Source: Mycobacterium intracellulare ATCC 13950 (GTDB lineage: Bacteria; Actinomycetota; Actinomycetes; Mycobacteriales; Mycobacteriaceae). From it: DNA of 64,000 bases. The notes below the pieces were generated by a model. It worked only from the letters and a program-made list of their open reading frames with translations. It had not been told where the DNA came from and searched no databases. The stretch lies in NCBI RefSeq assembly GCF_000277125.1, contig NC_016946.1, forward strand, positions 4,154,001 to 4,218,000. The letters are read 5' to 3'. Positions 1 through 8,399 of this stretch are shown here, piece by piece (within the stretch, counting starts at the first letter, position 1; the number at the start of each line of letters is the position of its first letter). The position numbers were made by a program, and so were the translations under genes.

Positions 1-5
1 TCAGT

Positions 6-170
6 GGCTCACGCGCGGCGACCCGCCGCGCCCGGCTCCGCCGCGCTTGCGATCGCCACCGGCTCACGCGTGGCGACCCGCCGCGCCCGGCTCCGCCGCG
101 CTTGCGATCGCCACCGGCTCACGCGTGGCGACCCGCCGCGCCCGGCTCCGCCGCGCTTGCGATCGCCACT
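6..170. repeat. Three tandem copies of a 55-bp GC-rich repeat
   Basis: Three consecutive 55-bp units (6-60, 61-115, 116-170) begin ggctcacgcg and end gatcgccacc. The copies differ at only two places: C for T at unit position 11 in copy 1, and a final T instead of C in copy 3. The array lies directly upstream of the aldo/keto reductase gene. Its variant last base is the first T of that gene's predicted -10 hexamer. It has the form of a mycobacterial VNTR/MIRU-type intergenic repeat. The array may extend left of the window, since position 1 is a cut end. Confidence 0.9.
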
Positions 171-175
171 AGGCT
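170..175 (+). promoter_or_regulatory. Predicted -10 element (TAGGCT), leaderless start
   Basis: TAGGCT fits the mycobacterial TANNNT -10 consensus. It is followed by six bases and then the ATG at 182, with no Shine-Dalgarno sequence between, so transcription should begin at or next to the start codon. Confidence 0.5.
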
Positions 176-181
176 GACCGG

Positions 182-1153
182 ATGAAATACGTCGACGTCG
201 ACGGGGTCGGACGGGTCAGCCGGATCGGCTTGGGCACCTGGCAGTTCGGCTCGCGCGAATGGGGTTATGGCGACAGCTACGCCGCCGGCGCCGCGGGCGA
301 CATCGTGCGGCGCGCCCGAGCCCTGGGGGTGACGCTGTTCGACACCGCCGAGGTCTACGGGTTGGGCAAGAGCGAGCGGATCCTGGGCGAGGCGCTCGGC
401 GACGAACGCGCCGAGGTGGCGGTGGCCAGCAAGATCATGCCGGTCGCTCCCTTCCCCGCCGTCGTCAGGCAACGCGCGCGAGCCAGCGCCCGGCGGCTGG
501 GACTGGACCGCATCCCGCTGTACCAGATCCACCAGCCCAACCCGGTGGTGCCGGACTCGGTGATCATGCCGGGGATGCGGGACCTGCTGGACCGCGGGAC
601 GATCGGCGCGGCGGGCGTCTCGAACTATTCGCTGCAGCGATGGCAGAAGGCCGATACCGCGCTGGGCCGGCCGGTGATCAGCAACCAGGTGCATTTCTCG
701 CTCGCCTATCCGAAGGCGCTCAAGAACCTGGTGCCTTTCGCCGAACGGGAGAACCGCATCGTGATCGCCTACAGCCCACTGGAGCAGGGACTGCTGGGCG
801 GCAAGTACGGCGTCGACAACCGCCCCGGCGGCGTTCGCGCGATGAACTCGTTGTTCGGCACCGAGAACCTGCGCCGCGTCGAGCCGCTGCTGCAGTTGTT
901 GCGCGACGTCGCAACGCAACTCGGCGCCAAGCCGGCACAGGTGGCGCTGGCCTGGTTGATCAGCTACCCGGGCGTGGTGGCCATCCCCGGCGCGTCCAGC
1001 GTCGAGCAGCTCGAGTTCAACGTCGCGGCCGCCGACATCGAGCTGCCGACCGAATCCCGTGACGCGCTCACCGAGGCGGCGCTGGCGTTCCGGCCGACGT
1101 CGGCGGCGCGCTTCCTCACCGACCTCGCGCGCGAGAAGCTCGGCCGGCGCTAG
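182..1153 (+). CDS. Aldo/keto reductase
   Basis: A 323-residue NADPH-dependent aldo/keto reductase of the (beta/alpha)8 barrel superfamily, reducing aldehydes or ketones in the cytosol. The full catalytic tetrad is visible: Asp54 and Tyr59 (in FDTAEVYG), Lys84 (ASKIMP) and His117 (YQIHQPN). The C-terminal cofactor segment reads AIPGASSVEQLEFN. Length and motifs fit the family. The start is the ATG at 182, supported by the -10 element spaced for leaderless translation. The gene is convergent with the next SDR gene and shares the four bases CTAG with it at the two stop codons. The substrate cannot be told from sequence. Confidence 0.9.
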   Translation: MKYVDVDGVGRVSRIGLGTWQFGSREWGYGDSYAAGAAGDIVRRARALGVTLFDTAEVYGLGKSERILGEALGDERAEVAVASKIMPVAPFPAVVRQRARASARRLGLDRIPLYQIHQPNPVVPDSVIMPGMRDLLDRGTIGAAGVSNYSLQRWQKADTALGRPVISNQVHFSLAYPKALKNLVPFAERENRIVIAYSPLEQGLLGGKYGVDNRPGGVRAMNSLFGTENLRRVEPLLQLLRDVATQLGAKPAQVALAWLISYPGVVAIPGASSVEQLEFNVAAADIELPTESRDALTEAALAFRPTSAARFLTDLAREKLGRR

Positions 1154-1929
1154 GACTGGTTGGCCTCGGCGAACGCGGCCGGGCTGGCCGGCGCGCCGCG
1201 CGCGACCACGAGCGGCATCGACGTCGAGGCGTTGGTGCGCAGGATGGTGTGCACGACGTCGATCAGGTCGTCAACCGGCATCAATTTGCCGGGCATGCAG
1301 CCGCGCGACGACCACAGCGGAACCGCCTTCATGGCGAGGTCCATATCCCAGTCGGCGTTCATTCCGGTTGCCGCGTCGCCCTCGCCGCCCGCGCACTCCC
1401 CGACGATCAGGTTGGTGAAGCCGACGTCGGAGTGTTCGGCCCGCCACGCCTCCACGAGCCGTTCCAGGGCGGCCTTGCTGACGCCGTACGCGCCCAGGCC
1501 CGGCCACGGCGGTCCGAAGGTGCCCGCATCGGAGGACAGGTACACCGCCTTGCCGGCCGACGCGGTCAAGTGCGGCATCGCCGCGGCCGTCACCAACGAT
1601 GCGCCGATCACATTGGTGTCGAAGATGCGCCGCCACGTGTCGGCGTCGGTGTCCACCATGCGCACGAGCGGCCCGACGGCGGGTGTGTAGACGAGGTTGT
1701 CGATCCCGCCGAGGGCGTCGACGGCCCGACCGATCGCCGCCCGGCAGGACGCCTCGTCGGTGACGTCGCATTCGATGGCGGTCGCGTTCGGGCCGGCCTC
1801 CTTGGCCGCGGCCTCGATGCGCTGCAGACGCCGGGCAAGCAACGCGACCTGATCGCCGCGCTGCGCGAGACCGACCCCGATGCAACGCCCCAGCCCACTC
1901 GAGGCGCCGACCACCACTGTCCTTGACAT
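1150..1929 (-). CDS. SDR family oxidoreductase
   Basis: A 259-residue classical short-chain dehydrogenase/reductase. The NAD(P)-binding motif GASSGLG is at residues 8-14, the catalytic Ser at 132-133, and the YxxxK motif (YGVSK) gives Tyr148 and Lys152. The usual NNAG structural motif is replaced by YTPAVG around residue 81, a divergence that often marks subfamilies of unknown substrate. The start ATG has a good GAGAGGG ribosome binding site. It is convergent with the aldo/keto reductase. It is probably a soluble NADP-linked reductase or dehydrogenase; the substrate is unknown. Confidence 0.88.
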   Translation of the reverse strand: MSRTVVVGASSGLGRCIGVGLAQRGDQVALLARRLQRIEAAAKEAGPNATAIECDVTDEASCRAAIGRAVDALGGIDNLVYTPAVGPLVRMVDTDADTWRRIFDTNVIGASLVTAAAMPHLTASAGKAVYLSSDAGTFGPPWPGLGAYGVSKAALERLVEAWRAEHSDVGFTNLIVGECAGGEGDAATGMNADWDMDLAMKAVPLWSSRGCMPGKLMPVDDLIDVVHTILRTNASTSMPLVVARGAPASPAAFAEANQS

Positions 1930-2009
1930 ATTCGCCCTCTCTTGTAACGCGAGACGCTGTCGCCAGAAACCTACCGGATGCGACTCGTCCGTTGGCGATC
2001 ACTCGCTAC

Positions 2010-3764
2010 TTAAGTCGCCACGACGGCGTTCCGGTCGCCTGACTTGGCCCGGTACATGGCCTCATCCGCGCGCGCGGTGACCGCGTCGACGGACTCGGCG
2101 GGAAGGGCGAGCGTGGCACCGATGCTCAAGGTCGCGCCTATCGTGTTGCCGGAAACGTGGATGGGTTCGGCGACGCGCCGGCGAATCTTCTCGGCGATCT
2201 GGGCGAGCTCGTCGGCGCTGCGGACGCCGGGCAACAGGATCAGCATTTCGTCCCCGCCCGTGCGCCCCACGGTGTCCTCGCGGCGGACGCTCGCCCGGAT
2301 CCGCGCCGCGACGGTCGCCAGCACGACGTCGCCCGTCCCGTGTCCCCACCGGTCGTTGATCGCCTTGAAGTGGTCAACGTCGCAGAACAGCACGCCCACA
2401 TGCGTTTCGGGAGGCCGCGGTTGCCGCAGCGCGGCGTCCAGGCGGGCCAGGGCCTCGGCCCGGTTCACCAGGCCGGTGAGGGTGTCGAACCGTGCCAACC
2501 GTTCCAATTGTTGTTCGGCCTCGACCTGATCGTCGACCACCCGCAACGCCGCGATGAGCCCATCGGTGTTGCCCTGGGCATCGGTGTAAGGCTTCCCATG
2601 ACCGTCGACCCAGTGGTATTCGCCGTCGAGGGAACACACCCGGAAGCGTTGGAGCACCTGTTCGCCCCCCGCGATGCGGCGCAGGGCGGTTTGGAGTTTG
2701 TCGCGGTCCTCGGGGTGGATGCGGCGGGCGAAATCCGTGCCGGTCCACCTCGACAGCGGGCCGCCCAGCGCGGGTTCCACGGACGGGGAGATCCACGCGA
2801 CCCCGCCGCCGCGAAAGTGCACGATGATGTCGACGGCGTTGTCCGCGAGGATGCGATATCGCGTCTCGGCCTCGGCGCGTTGCTTGCTGGCCAGCTCCTT
2901 GGCGATCAGCAGGTGCTGCTCGCGCTGGCTGAAGTAGAAGGTCACTGCGCCGACGACCGCGGTTCCCAGCAGGATCGAGAAGGTCCACTGCGCGTTGGCG
3001 TCCGGGCCGAGCTCCAAAAAGATCGGCCTCACCACGGCCACGACGAGCGGAAAGCCGGCCAGGATCGCGAGCAACCGGACCAGCGAGGACCGGTCGGGCC
3101 GCGCGAGCAGCCACGCGAGCGGAAACCGGTCAACGCGCGCCAGCGACGTGGCCGCGACGAGCAGCAACAGGGCCGCTGCCGTCAGGAACGCCTGGCCCTT
3201 TGACGGCGAGACCCCCACCAGCGCCAGCGCGTCGAACAGGTAGGCCCCGGCCGTGACGAACGGGATGGCAGCGCTCGCCGCCAGGCACAGCGGCCAGACC
3301 GCGCGGGTGCACCGATCCACCCGGATCAGCGCGACGGCGGTCGCCAACGGCAGGGCCGACAACGCGGTCTGAACGCTCGGGCGCCCCGGCCACGACCACT
3401 CGCGCATGCCGACGGCCTCACCGAACCAGATCCTGTCCACGGTGAACGAGCCGAGGCTCGCGTACTCCGCGAGCACGAGGACGGCGAAGGCGGCCGCGGC
3501 CGCGGCCAAACACCGTCCGGCCCATCGGCGCTCGCGCGAGGGACTCCCCCATTGCAGCAGGATCGCCGCGCCCAGCGCGGCCAGCCACAGCGCGGTCCAC
3601 GGCATCATCTGCGGCCAGGTCGGATAGATCCGCGTCAAGCGCTCGATGCCGGCCGTCCAGCCCACCCACGTCAGCGCTGCGACCACGAGCACCAACAGCG
3701 CGGCGGCCCGCCCGGAGGTGTTCATCGCCGATTCCAGTCGCGCGTCAGGACCGGGCCTGTCCAT
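2010..3764 (-). CDS. Membrane-bound PAS-GGDEF diguanylate cyclase
   Basis: A 584-residue protein predicted to make cyclic di-GMP. The N-terminal half (about 20-280) holds around eight hydrophobic helices, an integral-membrane sensor. A PAS/PAC domain follows (about 300-410, ILADNAVDIIVHF through YHWVDGHGK), then a GGDEF domain. The signature reads GGDEM (503-507) instead of GGDEF, and an RxxD inhibitory site (RRED) lies just before it. No EAL or HD-GYP domain is attached. The ATG at 3764 is chosen over an in-frame ATG at 3803 because GAGAGGGA sits six bases before it. It may be an active cyclase with a variant signature or a c-di-GMP-binding sensor. Confidence 0.85.
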   Translation of the reverse strand: MDRPGPDARLESAMNTSGRAAALLVLVVAALTWVGWTAGIERLTRIYPTWPQMMPWTALWLAALGAAILLQWGSPSRERRWAGRCLAAAAAAFAVLVLAEYASLGSFTVDRIWFGEAVGMREWSWPGRPSVQTALSALPLATAVALIRVDRCTRAVWPLCLAASAAIPFVTAGAYLFDALALVGVSPSKGQAFLTAAALLLLVAATSLARVDRFPLAWLLARPDRSSLVRLLAILAGFPLVVAVVRPIFLELGPDANAQWTFSILLGTAVVGAVTFYFSQREQHLLIAKELASKQRAEAETRYRILADNAVDIIVHFRGGGVAWISPSVEPALGGPLSRWTGTDFARRIHPEDRDKLQTALRRIAGGEQVLQRFRVCSLDGEYHWVDGHGKPYTDAQGNTDGLIAALRVVDDQVEAEQQLERLARFDTLTGLVNRAEALARLDAALRQPRPPETHVGVLFCDVDHFKAINDRWGHGTGDVVLATVAARIRASVRREDTVGRTGGDEMLILLPGVRSADELAQIAEKIRRRVAEPIHVSGNTIGATLSIGATLALPAESVDAVTARADEAMYRAKSGDRNAVVAT

Positions 3765-3889
3765 CGGCTGTCCCTCTCGTTCCCGGCGCTCGGCGCGCAG
3801 CATCAATGCCGCCGCCGAAAAAATTAGCCGATGTGGCTTGTCGGCGAGAGCGATTCACCCGATCGGGGGAACGGGGCGGTCGTCGGGGA

Positions 3890-6049
3890 CTAGCTCGACG
3901 GGAGTCCCTGCAGCACCACGGCGGTGTGGGCTTCCACGTTGAGGGTGCCTCCGCCGGGCACCTCGTCGGCGGGGGTGGTCTCGTCGGGCCCGGTGTACAC
4001 CACCACCTGCCAGGCGGCACCGAATTCCTTTGGCGGAAGGGTGAATTCGATCGGTTCGTGGTGGGCGTTGAAGCACAGCAGGAACGAATCGTCCAGCACC
4101 CGTTGGCCCCGCTCGTCGCGGCCGGGGATGCCGTGGCCGTTGAGGAACACCGCGACGGACTTGGCGAAGCCCGCGCCCCAGTCCTCGTCGCTCATCTCCG
4201 TGCCGTCGGGAGTGAACCAGGCGATGTCGGGCAGCCCGCCCTGGCCGCGGCGGCCCACCGGCTTTCCGGAAAAGAACCGGCGCCGCCGGAACACCGGATG
4301 CTCGGCACGCAGCGCCGACACCGTGCGGGTGAACTCCAGCAGGCCCGCGTCGGCGTTGGCCCAGTCGATCCAGGTGAGCTCGTTGTCCTGGCAGTAGCCG
4401 TTGTTGTTGCCGTTCTGGGTGCGGCCGAGTTCGTCGCCGTGGCAGATCATCGGAACGCCCTGCGACAACAGCAGGGTGGTCAGGAAGTTGCGCTGCTGCC
4501 GGGCGCGTAGCGCCTTGACGGCCTCGTCGTCGGTGGGGCCTTCGGCGCCGCAGTTCCAGGACCGGTTGTGGCTTTCGCCGTCGTTGTTGTCCTCGCCGTT
4601 GGCCTCGTTGTGCTTCTCGTTGTAGGACACCAGGTCCCGCAGCGTGAACCCGTCGTGGGCGATGACGAAGTTGATCGACGCCACCGGTCGCCGCGCGGTG
4701 TGCTCGTAGAGGTCTGCGGAACCGGACAGCCGGTAGGCGAATTCGTCGAGGGTGGCGGGCTCGCCGCGCCAGAAGTCGCGGACGGTGTCGCGGTACTTGC
4801 CGTTCCATTCCGTCCACTGCGGCGGGAAGTTGCCCACCTGATAGCCGCCCGGCCCGACGTCCCACGGTTCGGCGATCAGCTTGACCTGGCTGACGGTCGG
4901 ATCCTGTTGCACGAGTTCGAAAAACGTCGACAGCCGGTCGACGTCGTAGAACTCGCGGGCCAACGTCGAGGCCAGGTCGAAGCGGAAGCCGTCGACGTGC
5001 ATCTCGGTCACCCAGTAGCGCAGGGAATCCATGATGAGCTGCAGCGCGTGCGGATGCCCGACGTTGAGGCTGTTACCCGTGCCGGTGTAGTCCATGTAGT
5101 ACTGCTTGTCGTCGTCAACCAGCCGGTAGTAGGCGGCGTTGTCGATGCCGCGCATCGACAATGTCGGCCCCAGGTGGTTTCCCTCGGCCGTGTGGTTGTA
5201 GACCACGTCAAGGATGACCTCGATGCCGGCTTCATGCAGCGAGCGCACCATGGCCTTGAACTCCTGCACCTGGCCGCCCGGTGTGGTCGCGCTGGAGTAC
5301 TTGAAGTCGGGCGCGAAGAAACCGATCGTGTTGTAGCCCCAGTAGTTGGACAGGCCCTTGTCGACCAGCGTGGAGTCGTTGGCGAAGTGGTGCACCGGCA
5401 TCAATTCGATGGCCGTGATGCCGAGATCCTTGAGGTGGTCGATGATCACCGGGTGGGCCACCGCGGCGTAGGTGCCGCGCAGCTGTTCGGGGATGTCCGG
5501 GTGGGTCTGGGTCAGGCCCTTGACGTGTGCCTCGTAGATGACGGTGTCGGCGTAGTGGCGGTCCGGTGGGCGGTCGTTTCCCCAGTCGAAGTAGGGGCTG
5601 ATCACGACCGACTTGGGCATGCTGGCCGCCGAGTCGTCGTCGTTGCGGCTGTCGGGGTCGCCGAAGTTGTAGCTGAAGAGCGATTGATTCCACTCGAACG
5701 AGCCGTCGATGGCCTTGGAGTACGGATCCACCAGCAGCTTGTTCGGGTTGCATCGGTGCCCCGCCTGCGGGTCGTACGGACCGTGCACGCGGTAGCCGTA
5801 GCGCTGGCCGGGTTCGATGTTGGGGATGTAGGCGTGCCAGATGAAGCCGTCGACCTCGGGCAGGGTGATGCGGCTCTCGGTGCCCTCGGCGTCGAACAGG
5901 CACAGCTCCACCCGCTCGGCCACCTCGCTGAACAGCGCGAAATTGGTGCCCGCGCCGTCGTAGGTCGCGCCCAGGGGGTAGGCCCTGCCGGGCCACACCT
6001 CGCCGGTGGGTGTGGGGGCGCCGGCGTCTGCGGCCTCTGCTGGAGTCAT
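3890..6049 (-). CDS. glgX: Glycogen debranching enzyme GlgX (TreX type)
   Basis: A 719-residue GH13 enzyme, essentially the length of mycobacterial TreX/GlgX. It hydrolyses alpha-1,6 branches of phosphorylase-limit glycogen, feeding maltodextrins to the TreY/TreZ trehalose route. An N-terminal CBM48 domain (GATYDGAGTNFALFSEVAERVELCL region, about 25-60) precedes the catalytic barrel. The barrel shows VDGFRFDLA (nucleophile Asp), LIAEPWD (acid/base Glu) and FVIAHDGFT (third Asp). treY and treZ are not next to it here, so it is detached from the usual treXYZ cluster. The start codon has only a weak ribosome binding site (GGAT). Confidence 0.95.
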   Translation of the reverse strand: MTPAEAADAGAPTPTGEVWPGRAYPLGATYDGAGTNFALFSEVAERVELCLFDAEGTESRITLPEVDGFIWHAYIPNIEPGQRYGYRVHGPYDPQAGHRCNPNKLLVDPYSKAIDGSFEWNQSLFSYNFGDPDSRNDDDSAASMPKSVVISPYFDWGNDRPPDRHYADTVIYEAHVKGLTQTHPDIPEQLRGTYAAVAHPVIIDHLKDLGITAIELMPVHHFANDSTLVDKGLSNYWGYNTIGFFAPDFKYSSATTPGGQVQEFKAMVRSLHEAGIEVILDVVYNHTAEGNHLGPTLSMRGIDNAAYYRLVDDDKQYYMDYTGTGNSLNVGHPHALQLIMDSLRYWVTEMHVDGFRFDLASTLAREFYDVDRLSTFFELVQQDPTVSQVKLIAEPWDVGPGGYQVGNFPPQWTEWNGKYRDTVRDFWRGEPATLDEFAYRLSGSADLYEHTARRPVASINFVIAHDGFTLRDLVSYNEKHNEANGEDNNDGESHNRSWNCGAEGPTDDEAVKALRARQQRNFLTTLLLSQGVPMICHGDELGRTQNGNNNGYCQDNELTWIDWANADAGLLEFTRTVSALRAEHPVFRRRRFFSGKPVGRRGQGGLPDIAWFTPDGTEMSDEDWGAGFAKSVAVFLNGHGIPGRDERGQRVLDDSFLLCFNAHHEPIEFTLPPKEFGAAWQVVVYTGPDETTPADEVPGGGTLNVEAHTAVVLQGLPSS

Positions 6050-6142
6050 GGCGCATCCAATACCCGGCGAAAGCGCCGGTCAAACTCCCGGGCCGCTCGC
6101 CGGGGCGGCGTCACTACACGGAAAGCCTTGTGGCATAGCCGA

Positions 6143-7324
6143 TCACGGATTGAGGATGACCTTCACCGCTCCGTCCTGCTTCTTCTGGAAGATCTCGTAC
6201 GCGTGCGGCGCCTCATCGAGCGGAAGCACGTGGGTGGCAAACGTGTCGACGCCGAGCGGGTCGTCGTCGGTCAGCAGCGGCATGATGTCGTCGACCCAGC
6301 GCTTGACGTTGGCCTGCCCCATCCGCAGGGTGACCTGCTTGTCGAACAGGGTGAGCATCGGCAGCGGGTCCGCCATGCCGCCGTACACGCCGATCAGCGA
6401 GATCGTGCCGCCGCGCCGCACGATGTCGATGGCCGAGTACAGGGCGGACAGCCGGTCCACGCCGGCCGTTTGCATGAGCCGCTTGGCCAGCGCGTCCGGC
6501 AACAGCCCGGTGGCCTGCTGCGCCAATTTGGCGGTCGGCGAGCCGTGCGCCTCCATGCCCACCGCTTCGATCACGGAGTCGGATCCACGCCCGTCGGTCA
6601 GGTCACGGATCGCGTCACCGAGCGAGGAGTCGAGCCGGCCCACATCGATGGTGTGAATGCCGCGTTGCGCCGCGCGGCCCAGCCGCTCCGGGACCAGGTC
6701 GACGGCGATGACGCGGTAACCCAGGTGATCGGCGATGCGGGCCGCCATGTCCCCGATGGGGCCCAGTCCGAGCACGGTGACCGTGCCGCCCTCCGGGATG
6801 TCGGCGTAAGCCACCGCCTGCCACGCGGTGGGAAGCACGTCGGACAGATAGACGAACCGCGAATCGGGCGGTCCCACAGGGACTTTGATGTGGGTGAACT
6901 GGGCCTGGGGGACGCGCAGCAGCTCCGCTTGCCCGCCGGGGACTTCGCCGTAGAGCTCCGAATAGCCGAACAGCGCCGCCCCCATGCCCTGGTCGCGCAC
7001 CTGGGTGGTCTCGCACTGGGTGTAGAGCTGCTGGCCGCACATGTAGCAACTGCCGCAAGAGATTTGGAAGGGGATGACGACCCGGTCCCCCACCCGAAGG
7101 TCGCCCGTCTGGGTGCCGACCTCCCGCACGATGCCCATCGGTTCGTGGCCGAGGATGTCCCCCGGCTTCATGAAGGCCCCGAGGATCTCGTAGAGGTGCA
7201 GGTCCGACCCGCAGATGTTGGTCGATGTCACCTCGACGATGGCATCGGTGGGCTGCTCGATCTTCGGGTCGGGCACCGACTCCACCCTGACATCGCGCTT
7301 GCCGTGCCACGTGACAGCCTTCAT
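6143..7324 (-). CDS. Zinc-dependent alcohol dehydrogenase (formaldehyde-dehydrogenase-like)
   Basis: A 393-residue medium-chain dehydrogenase. The catalytic zinc site is seen in CGSDLHLYE and GHEPMG. The structural zinc Cys cluster is in CGSCYMCGQQLYTQC. The nucleotide-binding motif is VLGLGPIGDMAARIADHLG. The long form with an insert resembles glutathione-independent formaldehyde dehydrogenases. It oxidises an alcohol or hydroxymethyl adduct with NAD. It is separated from glgX by 93 bp and not clearly in its operon. The substrate is unproven. Confidence 0.88.
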   Translation of the reverse strand: MKAVTWHGKRDVRVESVPDPKIEQPTDAIVEVTSTNICGSDLHLYEILGAFMKPGDILGHEPMGIVREVGTQTGDLRVGDRVVIPFQISCGSCYMCGQQLYTQCETTQVRDQGMGAALFGYSELYGEVPGGQAELLRVPQAQFTHIKVPVGPPDSRFVYLSDVLPTAWQAVAYADIPEGGTVTVLGLGPIGDMAARIADHLGYRVIAVDLVPERLGRAAQRGIHTIDVGRLDSSLGDAIRDLTDGRGSDSVIEAVGMEAHGSPTAKLAQQATGLLPDALAKRLMQTAGVDRLSALYSAIDIVRRGGTISLIGVYGGMADPLPMLTLFDKQVTLRMGQANVKRWVDDIMPLLTDDDPLGVDTFATHVLPLDEAPHAYEIFQKKQDGAVKVILNP

Positions 7325-7383
7325 GGAAAGGGCGCATACCCGTCTGCCACCCGACGAAACGACGGCGCCGGCGCCCGTCGTGG

Positions 7384-8091
7384 TCAGTGCGCGCGGTGCT
7401 TGAGCGGATGCTCGCTCTCGATCAGCGCCCGCGCGATCTCGATCAGCTTGATGTTGGATTGTTGCGAGACCCGGGTGAGCAACTGGAACGCCTCAACGGC
7501 GTCGATACCGAAGCGCTCCATGATGACCCCCTTCGCCTGCCCGATGATGTCGCGCGAGGCCAGGGCGCTGCGGAACTGATCGTTGCGGCGCATCATCGAC
7601 CACGCGAGGGCAATGTGCGTGGCGAACACCGTGCCGATCTCCACCGACTCCTCGCTGAACGCGTGCGGGTGGTCGGCATAGAAATTCAGCGCCGCCATGC
7701 TGCCGCCGTCGATGAACAACTCGAACGACAGGATGGAGCGGATCGGGGTCTGCTCGAGCGCCATGCGGCGGTAGCGCAACCAGCGCCGTTCGGCGCTCAG
7801 GTCCGTGATCTGCATGATGTGGTGCTCCCAGGCCGCGGCCAGGCAAGGCCCCTCGCCGGAGGTGTCCTGGATGGCGTCCAGCACCATCGGGTAGCGATGC
7901 GTGGCGACCACACTGCTGACCGAAGCGCCCTTCTCGGCCAGGGTGATCCCCGCGTACTGGGCGCCGGTGACGTGCTGGACCCCGTCGTCGAGCAGTTCGT
8001 GCAGGCCGGCCGCGGTGCCGCTATGTTCACGCTCCAGATTGGCCACCAGCTCCACCAAATGATTGGCAATCGTGGCGCTGCCGTCTCGCAT
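7384..8091 (-). CDS. GAF-ANTAR transcription antiterminator
   Basis: A 235-residue regulator. A GAF sensor domain (about 10-160) is followed by a C-terminal ANTAR RNA-binding domain (about 165-230) with the typical stretch ASRDIIGQAKGVIMERF and aromatic/helical residues AFQLLTRVSQQSN. ANTAR proteins bind paired hexaloop hairpins in nascent RNA and prevent termination; mycobacterial members act on lipid and redox genes. The start at 8091 is preferred over an upstream in-frame start at 8199 because GGGGGTGATGTG precedes it and the GAF domain begins just after. A second ANTAR protein lies 3.3 kb away. Confidence 0.85.
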   Translation of the reverse strand: MRDGSATIANHLVELVANLEREHSGTAAGLHELLDDGVQHVTGAQYAGITLAEKGASVSSVVATHRYPMVLDAIQDTSGEGPCLAAAWEHHIMQITDLSAERRWLRYRRMALEQTPIRSILSFELFIDGGSMAALNFYADHPHAFSEESVEIGTVFATHIALAWSMMRRNDQFRSALASRDIIGQAKGVIMERFGIDAVEAFQLLTRVSQQSNIKLIEIARALIESEHPLKHRAH

Positions 8092-8399
8092 CACATCACC
8101 CCCGGAACCGTTCGTGGCCCGCAGAGCCCTTCCTGATAGGCGTCGCGATGGCACGCAAAGCGTGCGCATACCAACGCTCACCAGAAGTCTATGAGCCATT
8201 CAACGAAGCGCAAGGCACGATAACGAAACGCCCGGACGACAGCGTAGGCGGCGGCATCCGAGCGGGAGGACGCCCTGGGCCGTTTTTGCCCGGCCTGTCC
8301 CCTTGGATTCCCTTGTCGAACAGTCGTTTTCAAGCCGTCGTCGGTCCCGGGGCGGCGCGGGACACTCCTCACCACCGAAGTCCGCCTACACTCGGGTCG
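8092..8399. other. Divergent intergenic region between ANTAR and NDH-like genes
   Basis: This 308-bp region separates two divergent genes. It holds a short perfect hairpin, GCACGC-AAA-GCGTGC (8151-8165), and the -10 element of the rightward gene at its end. I see no gene in it. Confidence 0.5.
8387..8392 (+). promoter_or_regulatory. Predicted -10 element (TACACT), leaderless start
   Basis: TACACT is followed by seven bases and a GTG at 8400, with no ribosome binding site. This decides the start of the NDH-like gene over upstream in-frame starts such as the ATG at 8148. Confidence 0.6.

Noticed and set aside
1..170. CRISPR array
   Set aside because: The 55-bp units are directly adjacent without spacers, so this is a simple tandem repeat.
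4568..7579. A 1003-codon open frame on the plus strand
   Set aside because: It lies opposite glgX and the zinc dehydrogenase, both strongly supported, and its translation has no recognisable motif.
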